From: JANXPZ01 sp033853925
GTDB lineage: Bacteria; Eisenbacteria; RBG-16-71-46
Assembly (NCBI GenBank): GCA_033853925.1
Contig: JAWOLC010000141.1
Coordinates: 1-20,927 of the forward strand
Reading direction: 5' to 3'
Length of the DNA: 20,927 nucleotides
Part shown: piece by piece, positions 6,666-14,019 of the stretch
How the letters are laid out: every line of letters begins with the position of its first letter
Position numbering within the stretch: the first letter of the stretch is position 1
Position numbers and translations under genes: made by a program
The notes under the pieces: generated by a model
Told to the model about the DNA's origin: nothing
Seen by the model: only the letters and a program-made list of their open reading frames with translations
The model's database searches: none

Positions 6666-8396
6666 ATGCGTTCCCTGCGGCTCGGCCTCGCCCAGCTCAA
6701 CCCCACGGTCGGCGATCTGGACGGGAACTTCGCGCGCATCGTCTCGGCGATCGCACGGGCGCGCGAGTTGGCCGTGGACGTGCTCGCCTTCCCGGAGATG
6801 GTGGTCACGGGCTATCCGCCCGAGGACCTGCTCCTGAAGCCCTCGTTCATCGAGCGCGCCGTCCAGCGCACGCACGACCTCCTCCCCCACACGGCGGGCC
6901 TCACCGTGATCGTGGGCACCGTGGACCGGGGCGTGGACCTCTTCGACGCCGCGGCGGTCCTGCACGACGGCCGCTGGGCGGGCGGCTACCGCAAGCACTA
7001 CCTGCCCAACTACGGCGTCTTCGACGAGAACCGCTACTTCGCCGCGGGCCGCGAGAACGCGGTATTCGCCCGGGGCGACGTCGTGCTGGGCGTGAGCATC
7101 TGCGAGGACATCTGGTTCCCGGGCGGGCCGATCGAGGAGCAGATCGTGCGCGGCGGCGCGGAGGTGATCGTCAACCTCTCCGCTTCGCCCTACCACGCCG
7201 GCAAGGCCGCCGACCGGCGGCGCATGCTGCGCACGCGGGCGACCGACAACCTGGCGATCGTGGCCTACGTGAACCTGGTGGGCGGCCAGGACGAGGTGCT
7301 GCACGACGGCGCGAGCCTGATCGTGGACGAGCAGGGGCGGGTGCTCGCGCAGGGAGCCTCGTTCGCGGAGGACCTGGTCGTGGCCGATCTCGACCTGGAC
7401 GGCGTCTTCAACGCCCGCCTGCACGACGCGCGGCTGCGCAAGGAGCGAGCGCTCGACGACGGTGAGGAGCTGCCGCGCATCGAGCTGCCTCCGGCCGAGC
7501 CCCCGCGCGCGGAGAAGCCCGCGCTCGCCCTGCGCGACCCGAACCCGGACCCGAGCCTCGAGGCCGAGATCTACGCGGCGCTGGTCCTGGGCACGCGCGA
7601 CTACGTGCGGAAGAACCGCTTCGACACCGTGGTGCTGGGGCTCTCGGGCGGCATCGACTCCGCCCTCTGCGCCTGCGTCGCCTGCGACGCGCTGGGCGCC
7701 GGCAAGGTCGTGGGCGTGAGCATGCCCGGCCCCTACAGCGCCGGCGTCTCGCGCGACGACGCCGAGGCCTTGTGCCGCGCCCTGGGCATGCGCTTCTACG
7801 CCGTGCCCATCGTGGAGGTGTTCGAGGCTTACGGGCGGGCGCTGGCTCCGGCGTTCGCCGGCCGCGTGCCGGACATCACCGAGGAGAACCTGCAGGCGCG
7901 CATCCGCGGCAACTACCTGATGGCGCTCTCGAACAAGTTCGGCTGGCTGGTGCTCACGACCGGCAACAAGAGCGAGACCTCCGTGGGCTACAGCACGCTC
8001 TACGGCGACACCGCCGGCGGCTTCGCCATGCTGAAGGACGTGTACAAGACGATGGTCTACCGGCTCGCGCGCCACCGGAACGCCTGCTCGCCGGTGATCC
8101 CCGAGCGCACGATCACGCGGCCCCCCACCGCGGAGCTGAAGCCCAACCAGACCGACCAGGACACCCTGCCCCCCTACGAGGTGCTCGATCCCATCCTCGA
8201 GGCCTATGTCGAAGAGGACCGCTCCGTGGCCGACATCGCGCAGATGGGCTACGACGAGGACACGGTGCAGCGCGTGATCCGCATGGTGGACGCCGCGGAA
8301 TACAAACGGCGCCAGAGCCCGCCGGGAGTGAAGATCACGCCGCGCGCCTTCGGCCGCGACCGGCGCCTGCCGATCACGAACCGCTGGCGGGGGTAA
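6666..8396 (+). CDS. nadE: Glutamine-dependent NAD+ synthetase
   Basis: A 576-residue two-domain enzyme that makes NAD+ from nicotinate adenine dinucleotide, ATP and glutamine, the last step of NAD biosynthesis. The N-terminal nitrilase-type glutaminase domain (~1-270) has the full catalytic triad: E44 (AFPEM), K110 (GYRKHYLPNYGVFDE) and C146 (SICEDIWFP). A linker (~271-295) leads to the synthetase domain with the ATP pyrophosphatase P-loop LSGGIDSAL (326-334), followed by TTGNKSETSVGYSTLYGD (431-448) and FAMLKDVYKTMVYRLA (453-468). The length matches bacterial glutamine-using NadE. The start is fixed by MRSLRLGLAQLNPTVGD, the normal N-terminus. Monocistronic, with its own promoter; cytoplasmic. 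High certainty. Confidence 0.97.
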   Translation: MRSLRLGLAQLNPTVGDLDGNFARIVSAIARARELAVDVLAFPEMVVTGYPPEDLLLKPSFIERAVQRTHDLLPHTAGLTVIVGTVDRGVDLFDAAAVLHDGRWAGGYRKHYLPNYGVFDENRYFAAGRENAVFARGDVVLGVSICEDIWFPGGPIEEQIVRGGAEVIVNLSASPYHAGKAADRRRMLRTRATDNLAIVAYVNLVGGQDEVLHDGASLIVDEQGRVLAQGASFAEDLVVADLDLDGVFNARLHDARLRKERALDDGEELPRIELPPAEPPRAEKPALALRDPNPDPSLEAEIYAALVLGTRDYVRKNRFDTVVLGLSGGIDSALCACVACDALGAGKVVGVSMPGPYSAGVSRDDAEALCRALGMRFYAVPIVEVFEAYGRALAPAFAGRVPDITEENLQARIRGNYLMALSNKFGWLVLTTGNKSETSVGYSTLYGDTAGGFAMLKDVYKTMVYRLARHRNACSPVIPERTITRPPTAELKPNQTDQDTLPPYEVLDPILEAYVEEDRSVADIAQMGYDEDTVQRVIRMVDAAEYKRRQSPPGVKITPRAFGRDRRLPITNRWRG

Positions 8397-8471
8397 GGGG
8401 CGGACTGTCGCCGGCGGGCAGGCTGTGGAAGGCCCCGCTTGCACGAATGGTCGGCCCCGCAAAGAAGGCCT

Positions 8472-8500
8472 TTGACGGGCTGCGGCGCCGCTCCTAATGT
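8472..8500 (+). promoter_or_regulatory. Strong sigma70-like promoter
   Basis: TTGACG (8472-8477), 17-bp spacer, TAATGT (8495-8500). This is the best -35 match in the window. It points into the region with a possible decayed gene, so it currently has no obvious intact gene to drive. It may be a relic or serve an unrecognised small transcript. Confidence 0.55.
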
Positions 8501-8514
8501 CGTCCGTGGATCTC

Positions 8515-8880
8515 CAGGGGAATCCGAGGCAAGGGCCTCACGCACGAGAACGTCGCTGCTGAAGTCCCCAACGACCTGGTCGCCCGCACGATCTCTCGGG
8601 TCAAGTGCTCGACGCTCTGGGTAGGCCGATCGTTGGAGCTTCCATCGCCGCGTGGCCGTCGTGCTGATCGGTCCAAACGAGCGGCTCGACTCTGCTCGCT
8701 CGTGCATCGAGGCGGGAGCGACACTGCCCGGGTCGGACCCTCAGATCGCCGAACTGCAAGGCGAGTTCATCGAGTTGCGCGTAAGAGCCCAGCTCGCGAG
8801 CGGCAGCCCGGACTCGGCTCTGCGCAGCGCGGAACAGGCCGTGGCCGTCACGCGCGACGATCATTCCAGCCGCGACACCA
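8515..8880 (+). pseudogene. Possible decayed TPR-type protein gene
   Basis: Two plus-strand frames carry peptide-like stretches in succession. One begins ISRGIRGKGLTHENVAAEV (from about 8510). The other begins at GTG 8652 and includes ELQGEFIELRVRAQLASGS and PDSALRSAEQAVAVTRD. The latter resembles a helical TPR unit (the ASGSPDSALRSAEQAVAV pattern). The frame change between the two, and the run into the end of the opposite-strand lipoprotein gene, suggest a frameshifted or truncated remnant. The evidence is thin and chance similarity cannot be excluded. Confidence 0.22.
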
Positions 8881-8908
8881 ATGGGGAGACTCCAGAACGC
8901 TCGGCGAG

Positions 8909-9478
8909 CTACTCCCCCGCGTCCAGCACGAGGACCAGGGAGCCGTGGTCCACGCGGATCTTGTACACGCCCGCCGTGCCGAAGGCGTAGAGCGTGAACA
9001 TGCCGTTCCCCTTGGCCTGATTGATCAGGATGGACTTGCCCGCCGCCGTGAACAGGTTGTCCGAGTTCTGGCGGGTCAGCGTGACCACGGCGGCCCCGGT
9101 CCCCGCCGCGCCGATGGACTCGGGCCCCCACAGCCGCACGGCCCCGCTCTTCACCTGAGCGACGGTGGAGAAGTTGGTGGGCCCGGGCGTGATCCACACC
9201 TCGATCGTGCCGGCGGGGCCCGAGAGGTTCGTGAACGTGCCGACGACGGCGATGTCGGACAGCCCCATCAGCTTGCTCTTCTGCGCCCGGTACTGCTGGA
9301 TCTGGTTCAGGTCCGCCGCCACCCGCTCGAACGGATGCGTCTGCGAGTCCACGGTCACCGGGTTGGGCAGGTCGAAGTGCGCGAAGATCTGAGCCGAGGT
9401 CAGGAAGCAGCCCGTGGCGACCAGCGCGGTCACGGCCGCCGCGGCGAGGCCAGCCAGCAGTGCGCGATGAATCCTCAT
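8909..9478 (-). CDS. Small lipoprotein of unknown function
   Basis: A 189-residue protein with a clear lipoprotein signal: MRIHRALLAGLAAAAVTALV, then ATGC with the lipidated Cys at 24. The mature part (FLTSAQIFAHFDLPNPVTVDS and onward) is rich in small, polar and beta-prone residues, with an ExWITPGPTNFSTVAQVKSG segment and no membrane helix. I do not recognise a named family. TGAGGAG sits 9 nt before the ATG. It lies 13 bp downstream of the beta-barrel gene and is surely co-transcribed with it, so it probably acts with that protein at the outer membrane. The mature protein would be anchored in the inner or outer membrane. The start is certain; the function is not. Confidence 0.8.
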   Translation of the reverse strand: MRIHRALLAGLAAAAVTALVATGCFLTSAQIFAHFDLPNPVTVDSQTHPFERVAADLNQIQQYRAQKSKLMGLSDIAVVGTFTNLSGPAGTIEVWITPGPTNFSTVAQVKSGAVRLWGPESIGAAGTGAAVVTLTRQNSDNLFTAAGKSILINQAKGNGMFTLYAFGTAGVYKIRVDHGSLVLVLDAGE

Positions 9479-9491
9479 GACGTGAGACTCC

Positions 9492-10034
9492 TCAGCGGAC
9501 CGGGAACTGGAAGAGGTGGTACGTGAGCCCCGCGGTCAGGTTCGCCCACTTCCGCGAGACACCCCCGCTCACCGCGGCGGCCAGCTCGCCCCGCAGGTGA
9601 AGGGAGAGCCGCGAAAGGGGCGACACGCCGAGGCCCAGCCCGAAGTTGTAGCCGGTCCTCGTCTCGTCGAACGAGGGGCGCGTCAGGTGGAAGCTGCCCA
9701 CGCCCGCGTAAGGGTAGAGCTGCAGGCGCCCCCCGAAGGTCAGCAGCAGGTTGGCGCCGTAGCTCGAGACGTCGATGCCGTCGTAGACGACGGTGATGTC
9801 GCCGAACGACCGATCGCTCTCGCGCCCGGTCGTGTGCGAGTAGTAGGGCTCCACGGTGACGAAGGAGAGCAGGCGGACCGGCAGGCGCAGCCCGATCAGG
9901 GGGCCCTGCCCCGTGTCCTGCTGGATGATCGGGATGCCCACGCCCCCGAACGCGCCCACTCCCACGCCGACCGCGTGCGCCGGTTCGGCGGCGAACGCGC
10001 AGGCGATCGCCGCGATGGCTGCGAGATGCTTCAT
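9492..10034 (-). CDS. Outer-membrane beta-barrel protein
   Basis: A 180-residue protein with a Sec signal peptide (MKHLAAIAAIACAFAAEPAHA, cut after A21). The mature part is made of alternating Gly/aromatic/polar strands: VGVGVGAFGGVGIPI, FVTVEPYYSHTT, SYGANLLLTFGGRLQLYPYAGVGSFHL, YNFGLGLGVSPLSRLSLHLRGELAAAV and WANLTAGLTYHLFQF. It ends shortly after an aromatic-rich last strand, as expected for Bam-inserted barrels. Size and pattern suit an 8-stranded barrel of the OmpW/OmpA-like superfamily; a specific name is not justified. GAGG lies 9 nt before the ATG. It is the middle gene of a minus-strand cluster, 44 bp after the B3/B4 gene and 13 bp before the lipoprotein gene. Confidence 0.85.
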   Translation of the reverse strand: MKHLAAIAAIACAFAAEPAHAVGVGVGAFGGVGIPIIQQDTGQGPLIGLRLPVRLLSFVTVEPYYSHTTGRESDRSFGDITVVYDGIDVSSYGANLLLTFGGRLQLYPYAGVGSFHLTRPSFDETRTGYNFGLGLGVSPLSRLSLHLRGELAAAVSGGVSRKWANLTAGLTYHLFQFPVR

Positions 10035-10078
10035 CTGGACGTTCCCTCGTGGCCTTGCCGGCGCGGGGGCGCGCCCGG

Positions 10079-10825
10079 CTACTGCGCCACGCGCACGGCC
10101 ACCACGCTCGCGGACGCGTGGCGCGTGAGGCGATCGGCGATCTGCTCCAGCATGGCCGAGAGCAAGCGATCGGCTCGCTCCACGGGGCAGAACACGACGA
10201 CCAGCAGCTTCGTGGTCGCTTCGGTGACGGCCGTGCGGGCCGAGTCCGAGGTCGGCGCGCCGAACGGGCCCTCGTCATCGGCCAGGAGGAGCCGGCCCTC
10301 CAGGTTCACCCGCTGCTTGCGGATGCCCGGGTAGCCTTCGCCCGCCCGCCCGGCGCGCGCCTCCACCGAGCCTCGCAGGAAGTCGCGGTCGTAGAGGCCG
10401 AGCGGGAGCTGGTGCTCGAGCGAGCAGAGATTGCAGATGTCCACCACCAGGTTGACCCGCGGCAGTCCCTTGCCCTGGGTCACGCGGCGCAGCAGCGCCT
10501 CGCTGCTCGGGCGCGTCTTCGTGGGATCGACGCCGAGCCGGTGGAAGAGCGCGCGCGTCTCCGCCACCCCCGGAATGTCCGCGGGCGGCATGCCCGCGTA
10601 CTGCCCGGCCAGCCGGGCGCAGACGCGGCCGCATTCCGCTTCGAAATCGGCCGGCGCGGAGCCCAGACGGACGCCCTCGGCTTCCAGCAGGCCCAGGGCC
10701 AGCACGCCGCGGAGCGAATCCTCGACGGTCAGGCCCAGGCCGGGAGCACCCGCCTGCAGCGACACCGCACCCTCCTGCACGCGCAGCCAGAACTGCGCGT
10801 CGGGGCACACGGCGCGAACGGCCAT
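10079..10825 (-). CDS. B3/B4 (PheRS beta-like) domain protein
   Basis: A 248-residue stand-alone protein with the B3/B4 domain found in the beta subunit of phenylalanyl-tRNA synthetase. Family hallmarks are visible: VDPTKTRPSSEALLRR (99-114), NLVVDICNLCSLEHQLPLG (125-143), and EGPFGAPTSDSARTAV (185-200) leading to LLVVVFCP. Free-standing B3/B4 proteins occur in many bacteria and are thought to bind or edit a tRNA or amino acid, but the substrate is not established. No signal peptide, so cytoplasmic, unlike its two exported neighbours. The ATG at 10825 has only a weak GGGG Shine-Dalgarno. A TTGGAA/TATGGT promoter lies 250 bp upstream. Good family confidence. Confidence 0.86.
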   Translation of the reverse strand: MAVRAVCPDAQFWLRVQEGAVSLQAGAPGLGLTVEDSLRGVLALGLLEAEGVRLGSAPADFEAECGRVCARLAGQYAGMPPADIPGVAETRALFHRLGVDPTKTRPSSEALLRRVTQGKGLPRVNLVVDICNLCSLEHQLPLGLYDRDFLRGSVEARAGRAGEGYPGIRKQRVNLEGRLLLADDEGPFGAPTSDSARTAVTEATTKLLVVVFCPVERADRLLSAMLEQIADRLTRHASASVVAVRVAQ

Positions 10826-11160
10826 CGTGTGCCCCGGCGACTCTCTTCGTTTCCTCTTCTACGACCGCGTGGGCGGCGGGAAGTCCCTTTCCGACCCAAC
10901 AGTCCGGACGACTGCTCGTCCCTCACTGCGGCCAAACGTCAATGTCTTCGCCGCCCACGGCAACCAGCTTCTCGGGTGGGCGTCGCTCCGATGGTCGCCA
11001 GCCTCTCGCCCGATGCAGAGCACGGGATCCGCGATCGCCTGGGTTCGATGCTTGGCAAGCTCGTGAGCGCACCATAGCGTGAACGGGCTCAGGTTCCAAG
11101 GGAGAATTCGGGCGCGCGCTCCGCGCAATGATCGTGCCTGAAACCGCGGCGCCCGACATG
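10826..11160. other. 335-bp region upstream of the B3/B4 gene
   Basis: Noticeably less GC-rich than the flanking genes. It holds a minus-strand promoter (11071-11099) and presumably the ~240-nt leader of the B3/B4 cluster. A 101-codon minus frame starting at GTG 11164 overlaps the GreA stop by 4 nt (GTGA), but its codons are unlike its neighbours and it has no recognisable motif, so I do not call it. A short plus-strand stretch ending at 11077 (VGVAPMVASLSPDAEHGI...) could be a gene fragment. No terminator with a T-run follows the GreA-like gene. Confidence 0.4.
11071..11099 (-). promoter_or_regulatory. Putative promoter of the B3/B4, barrel and lipoprotein cluster
   Basis: On the minus strand TTGGAA (11094-11099), 17-bp spacer, TATGGT (11071-11076). 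It points at the B3/B4 gene, with a predicted start near 11064 and a leader of about 240 nt, which is long. A closer promoter may exist, but I did not find a convincing one. Confidence 0.45.
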
Positions 11161-13866
11161 TCACGCTTCGCTCAAGGGCAGCCGGCGCTCCACGGAGACG
11201 ATGCGCCAGCGCCGGCGCTCGGCGCCCTCGCCCAGCTCCAGCTCGTCACCGATCGCGCGGCCCATGAGCGCGCGGCCCACCGGAGCCTGGAACGAAACCA
11301 CGTTTTCTCCATGATGGTGCTCGTCCTCGCCGAGGATCCAGAAGGTGCGCAGCTCCTGATCGCCGCCCTCGAGCACGACCTCCGTGCCGAGGCCGGCCAC
11401 GCCGTCGTGATATTCCACATCGTCCACGAAGCGCGCGCGCGCCAGCCGGAGCTGGAGCGCCGCCACCAGGCGACTCACGTTCGCCTGCTTGAGCTTCGCC
11501 GAGTGGTACTCCGCGTTCTCGCTCAGATCCCCCAGCTCGCGCGCCTTCTGGATCGCGGCCGGGATCGTCGTGCGCAGCTCGCGCTCGAGACGCTCCAGCT
11601 CGCGCTGCTGGCGCTCCCAGGTGGCGCGGGTCATGACCGGCAGCTCGGTGCCCTCGGCCTGCTGGCCCACGCCCTCGAACAGCTTGTCGGTGCGCTTCTG
11701 CCGCTCCGCGCGGATCGCCGCCACCTCCGCGCCGAGACCGAGCCGCTCCAGCGCCTCGAGCGCCGGGAAGAGGTAGCGATCGCTCGAGCGCCACGAGCGG
11801 AAGAGGATGCGCACCTTGAGCTGCACCTCTTCCGGGCACGGGTGGCCCGCGAGGAGGTGCTCGAACGCTCCTTCCTTCTCGAGCCAGCCCAGGACCTTCT
11901 CGGCCACCGAGCGCTTGGGCCGATTCTCGAGCAGCGCCAGGGCCGACCAGGCGACGAGCCACGAGTCGGGCGGCGCCATTCCACCCAACTCGTCCTCGAT
12001 CAGGCGCAAGGCGGCGCCGGGATACCGGGCGGCGTGCAGGAGGAGCGTGTGTCGCAGGTCCGCTCGGCCCTCCTCGCCGAGCTGCTCGCGCAGGCGCTCC
12101 GCCTCGGCTCGCACGGCCGAGAAGCGCGAATCGAGGGCCGAGAGGATCGCGTCCGCCCCCGCGCCCACGGCGTGCGAGGCCGCGAGCAGGGCGATCTGCT
12201 CCTCCTCACCGCTCAGATCGGTGATGGCGAGCCCTAGCTCCCACAGCCGGCCCAGCACCTCGCCCCATTCGGCTGCGCGCTCGGGATACCAGCGCGCGAA
12301 GTACAGGCCCGCCCGAGCCCGGTCCACCAGATCGCCATCCTCGTCGCCCATCACCCGCTCGACGAGCCTGCCGAAGCGCTGCGCCGCGGCCGCCTCGGCT
12401 CCGGGGTGCTGCGAGAGGAACCTGCGCAGGATGGCCAGGTTCACGCGGGCGGGCTTGCGGATCTCCAGGGCCGGAAGCGGCGCCTCCTCGGCCGCGCCCG
12501 CCGCCGGAGGGGGCGCGCCCTCGACCCGCAGGGCGTACGTCTGCTCGAAGGCGCGCGACGCGTCCAGGCGGGGATGCTCGGGGGCGGCGGCCCGAGCCCG
12601 GCGCCAGAACGAGTTCCACTCCTTGAGCGGCACGAGCCCCGTGCCCACCAGGAACACCTTGAGCCGCTGCGCGTCCCCCGTCCCGCCCAGGGCCTCGAGC
12701 GCGCGTGCCAGGACTTCGGCCGGCTCGTCGGCGCGGAGGCGCGCGACCTCGGCCGGAGCGGTGAGCTGCAGGAGCCTGAGGTCGGTCTCGGCCATCGGCA
12801 CGAGCGTGCGACGGGCCGCGGCGTACGGCATGCGGTGGCCCTTCGAGCGGGCGAAGTCGAGCACGACGACCTCGCCGTCGTCGGCGCTGACCCGCCCCGC
12901 TTGGAAGGTCTCGTGCCAGACGGCCCGACCCGCGGGCAGGACCGCGATTCGGTCGAAACGATCCAGCGCCTCGGCCAGGGCGCGGGCAGGATCGGCCACG
13001 CCCGAGGCGGCGATCACCGCTGCCGGATCGGGGGCCTCGGCACCCGGGCCCTGCCGCAGGGCCTCGACCAGCGACCCGCGAAAGCGCTCGCCCCCCTTGG
13101 CCCCCTCGCGCGCGACCGCCGAGAGCGCGACGGCCCGCAAGGCGGCGGCGCACTCGCCCGCGCGCCCCGCCCGCGCCACCTCGGGAAAGGCGATGCGGAC
13201 GAGCTGGTCGCATGCCTCGATCTCGCCGCGTTCCGCCGGCGCGGGCAACGCCTGCACGAGGCGCACGAGGCCTTCCGCGGCGCCGTGCTCCACGAACTCG
13301 AGCGCCGCTTCCTCGAGCCCGGCGAAGCGGCCCTGAGCGGCGAAGGACGGGAGCAGGTCCATGAGCAGCGCCCGCCGCCGCTCCCCCTGGCCCGCCTCGC
13401 CCAGGCGCTGCGCCAGCAGCAGGCCGAGATCGAGATCGTCGGGCAAGACGCGGAAGGCGCGCGCGAGGGCCTCGATGCGCGCCGGCTCCCGCGCCAGCCC
13501 CTCGTGCGCGCGCACGAGCAGCCGTGCCCCCGCCTGCGTCTCCTCCAGCGCCAGCCCGCGCTCCGCGACGATGGCCAGCGTCTCCCACTGCCCCTCCGAC
13601 GCGAGCCGCTCGCCCAGGGCGAGCAGGGTCTGGAGAGCGCGCTGAGCCTCGCCGTTCAGCGCGCAGGCCAGAGCCAGCAGGTAGTCCACGGCGGCAATGC
13701 ACCCGGGCTGCCGCTGCCGGGCAGCGGACTCGTCGCGCACGGCCACCATCGCGCCCCCGGCCAGCGCCTCGTGGGCGAAGGTCTCGAGCTCAGCGAGAGT
13801 CTCGGGTGTCAGTGGATCCGCGGTCTCGCCGCGCAACACGGAGGACAGGTAGGGGCGAAAGGTCAT
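11161..13866 (-). CDS. greA: GreA/GreB-family transcription elongation factor with very long N-terminal extension
   Basis: A 901-residue protein. The last ~157 residues (from MTRATWERQQREL at ~745) are a complete GreA: the antiparallel coiled coil with its acidic tip in GDLSENAEYHSAK (D780 and E783, the residues that help the RNA polymerase active site cleave backtracked RNA), then the FKBP-like globular domain. The ~740 residues before it are Ala/Leu/Glu-rich helical repeats. An embedded beta-type module around 305-355 has RVSADDGEVVVLDFARSKGH. Borrelia and Chlamydia GreA proteins also carry long N-terminal extensions, so the architecture has precedent. The start at 13866 (MTFRPYL) is preferred over ATG 13911 because the latter overlaps the predicted -10. 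No clear Shine-Dalgarno. Divergent from the cobalamin adenosyltransferase gene. Confidence 0.88.
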   Translation of the reverse strand: MTFRPYLSSVLRGETADPLTPETLAELETFAHEALAGGAMVAVRDESAARQRQPGCIAAVDYLLALACALNGEAQRALQTLLALGERLASEGQWETLAIVAERGLALEETQAGARLLVRAHEGLAREPARIEALARAFRVLPDDLDLGLLLAQRLGEAGQGERRRALLMDLLPSFAAQGRFAGLEEAALEFVEHGAAEGLVRLVQALPAPAERGEIEACDQLVRIAFPEVARAGRAGECAAALRAVALSAVAREGAKGGERFRGSLVEALRQGPGAEAPDPAAVIAASGVADPARALAEALDRFDRIAVLPAGRAVWHETFQAGRVSADDGEVVVLDFARSKGHRMPYAAARRTLVPMAETDLRLLQLTAPAEVARLRADEPAEVLARALEALGGTGDAQRLKVFLVGTGLVPLKEWNSFWRRARAAAPEHPRLDASRAFEQTYALRVEGAPPPAAGAAEEAPLPALEIRKPARVNLAILRRFLSQHPGAEAAAAQRFGRLVERVMGDEDGDLVDRARAGLYFARWYPERAAEWGEVLGRLWELGLAITDLSGEEEQIALLAASHAVGAGADAILSALDSRFSAVRAEAERLREQLGEEGRADLRHTLLLHAARYPGAALRLIEDELGGMAPPDSWLVAWSALALLENRPKRSVAEKVLGWLEKEGAFEHLLAGHPCPEEVQLKVRILFRSWRSSDRYLFPALEALERLGLGAEVAAIRAERQKRTDKLFEGVGQQAEGTELPVMTRATWERQQRELERLERELRTTIPAAIQKARELGDLSENAEYHSAKLKQANVSRLVAALQLRLARARFVDDVEYHDGVAGLGTEVVLEGGDQELRTFWILGEDEHHHGENVVSFQAPVGRALMGRAIGDELELGEGAERRRWRIVSVERRLPLSEA

Positions 13867-13881
13867 CGAGCCATCGTGAAA

Positions 13882-13908
13882 GGTGCCCAGGTGGTGAAAA
13901 GGGGCACC
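13882..13908 (-). repeat. Inverted repeat in the greA leader
   Basis: On the minus strand GGTGCCC and GGGCACC (7-bp perfect arms, 13-nt loop) lie between the predicted transcription start and the ATG at 13866. The hairpin would occupy most of the 5' leader and could affect ribosome access or be an operator. Role inferred only. Confidence 0.35.
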
Positions 13909-13909
13909 C

Positions 13910-13938
13910 ATCTTTGCGCAGGCGGGCGCGCGAGGCAA
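13910..13938 (-). promoter_or_regulatory. Putative greA promoter
   Basis: On the minus strand TTGCCT (13933-13938), 17-bp spacer, AAAGAT (13910-13915). The -10 match is modest. It predicts a start near 13903 and so supports the downstream ATG at 13866 as the true start codon. Confidence 0.4.
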
Positions 13939-13981
13939 GGAGGCCACGCGGACCCGGGGCGCCGCGCCCGCCGCGTGGCGC

Positions 13982-14010
13982 TTGTCTGGCCTCCATCCGC
14001 GCCCTAGACT
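13982..14010 (+). promoter_or_regulatory. Putative promoter of the cobalamin adenosyltransferase, leaderless
   Basis: TTGTCT (13982-13987), 17-bp spacer, TAGACT (14005-14010). The ATG at 14020 begins 9 bp after the -10, the same spacing as at nadE, and no Shine-Dalgarno precedes it. The mRNA is predicted to start at or within a few bases of the ATG. Confidence 0.55.
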
Positions 14011-14019
14011 GCCGATCCC

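Larger units (their letters stand above)
8397..8908. other. 512-bp region between nadE and the lipoprotein cluster
   Basis: No intact gene. It contains a well-formed plus-strand promoter (8472-8500) and, downstream of it, short stretches in two different plus frames that look protein-like and may be the decayed remains of one gene. No intrinsic terminator with a clear T-run was found for either flanking gene. Confidence 0.5.

Noticed and set aside
5334..8462. A 1042-codon minus-strand open frame across the MFS and nadE genes
   Set aside because: It is the antisense of two certain genes; its product is Arg/His/Gly/Pro-rich with no motifs. Long antisense frames are expected at this GC content.
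10859..11164. 101-codon minus frame overlapping the greA stop by GTGA
   Set aside because: The 4-nt overlap is suggestive, but codon choice (CTA, ACA, AGA, TTG, CGA) is unlike the neighbours, no domain is visible, and the B3/B4 promoter lies inside it.
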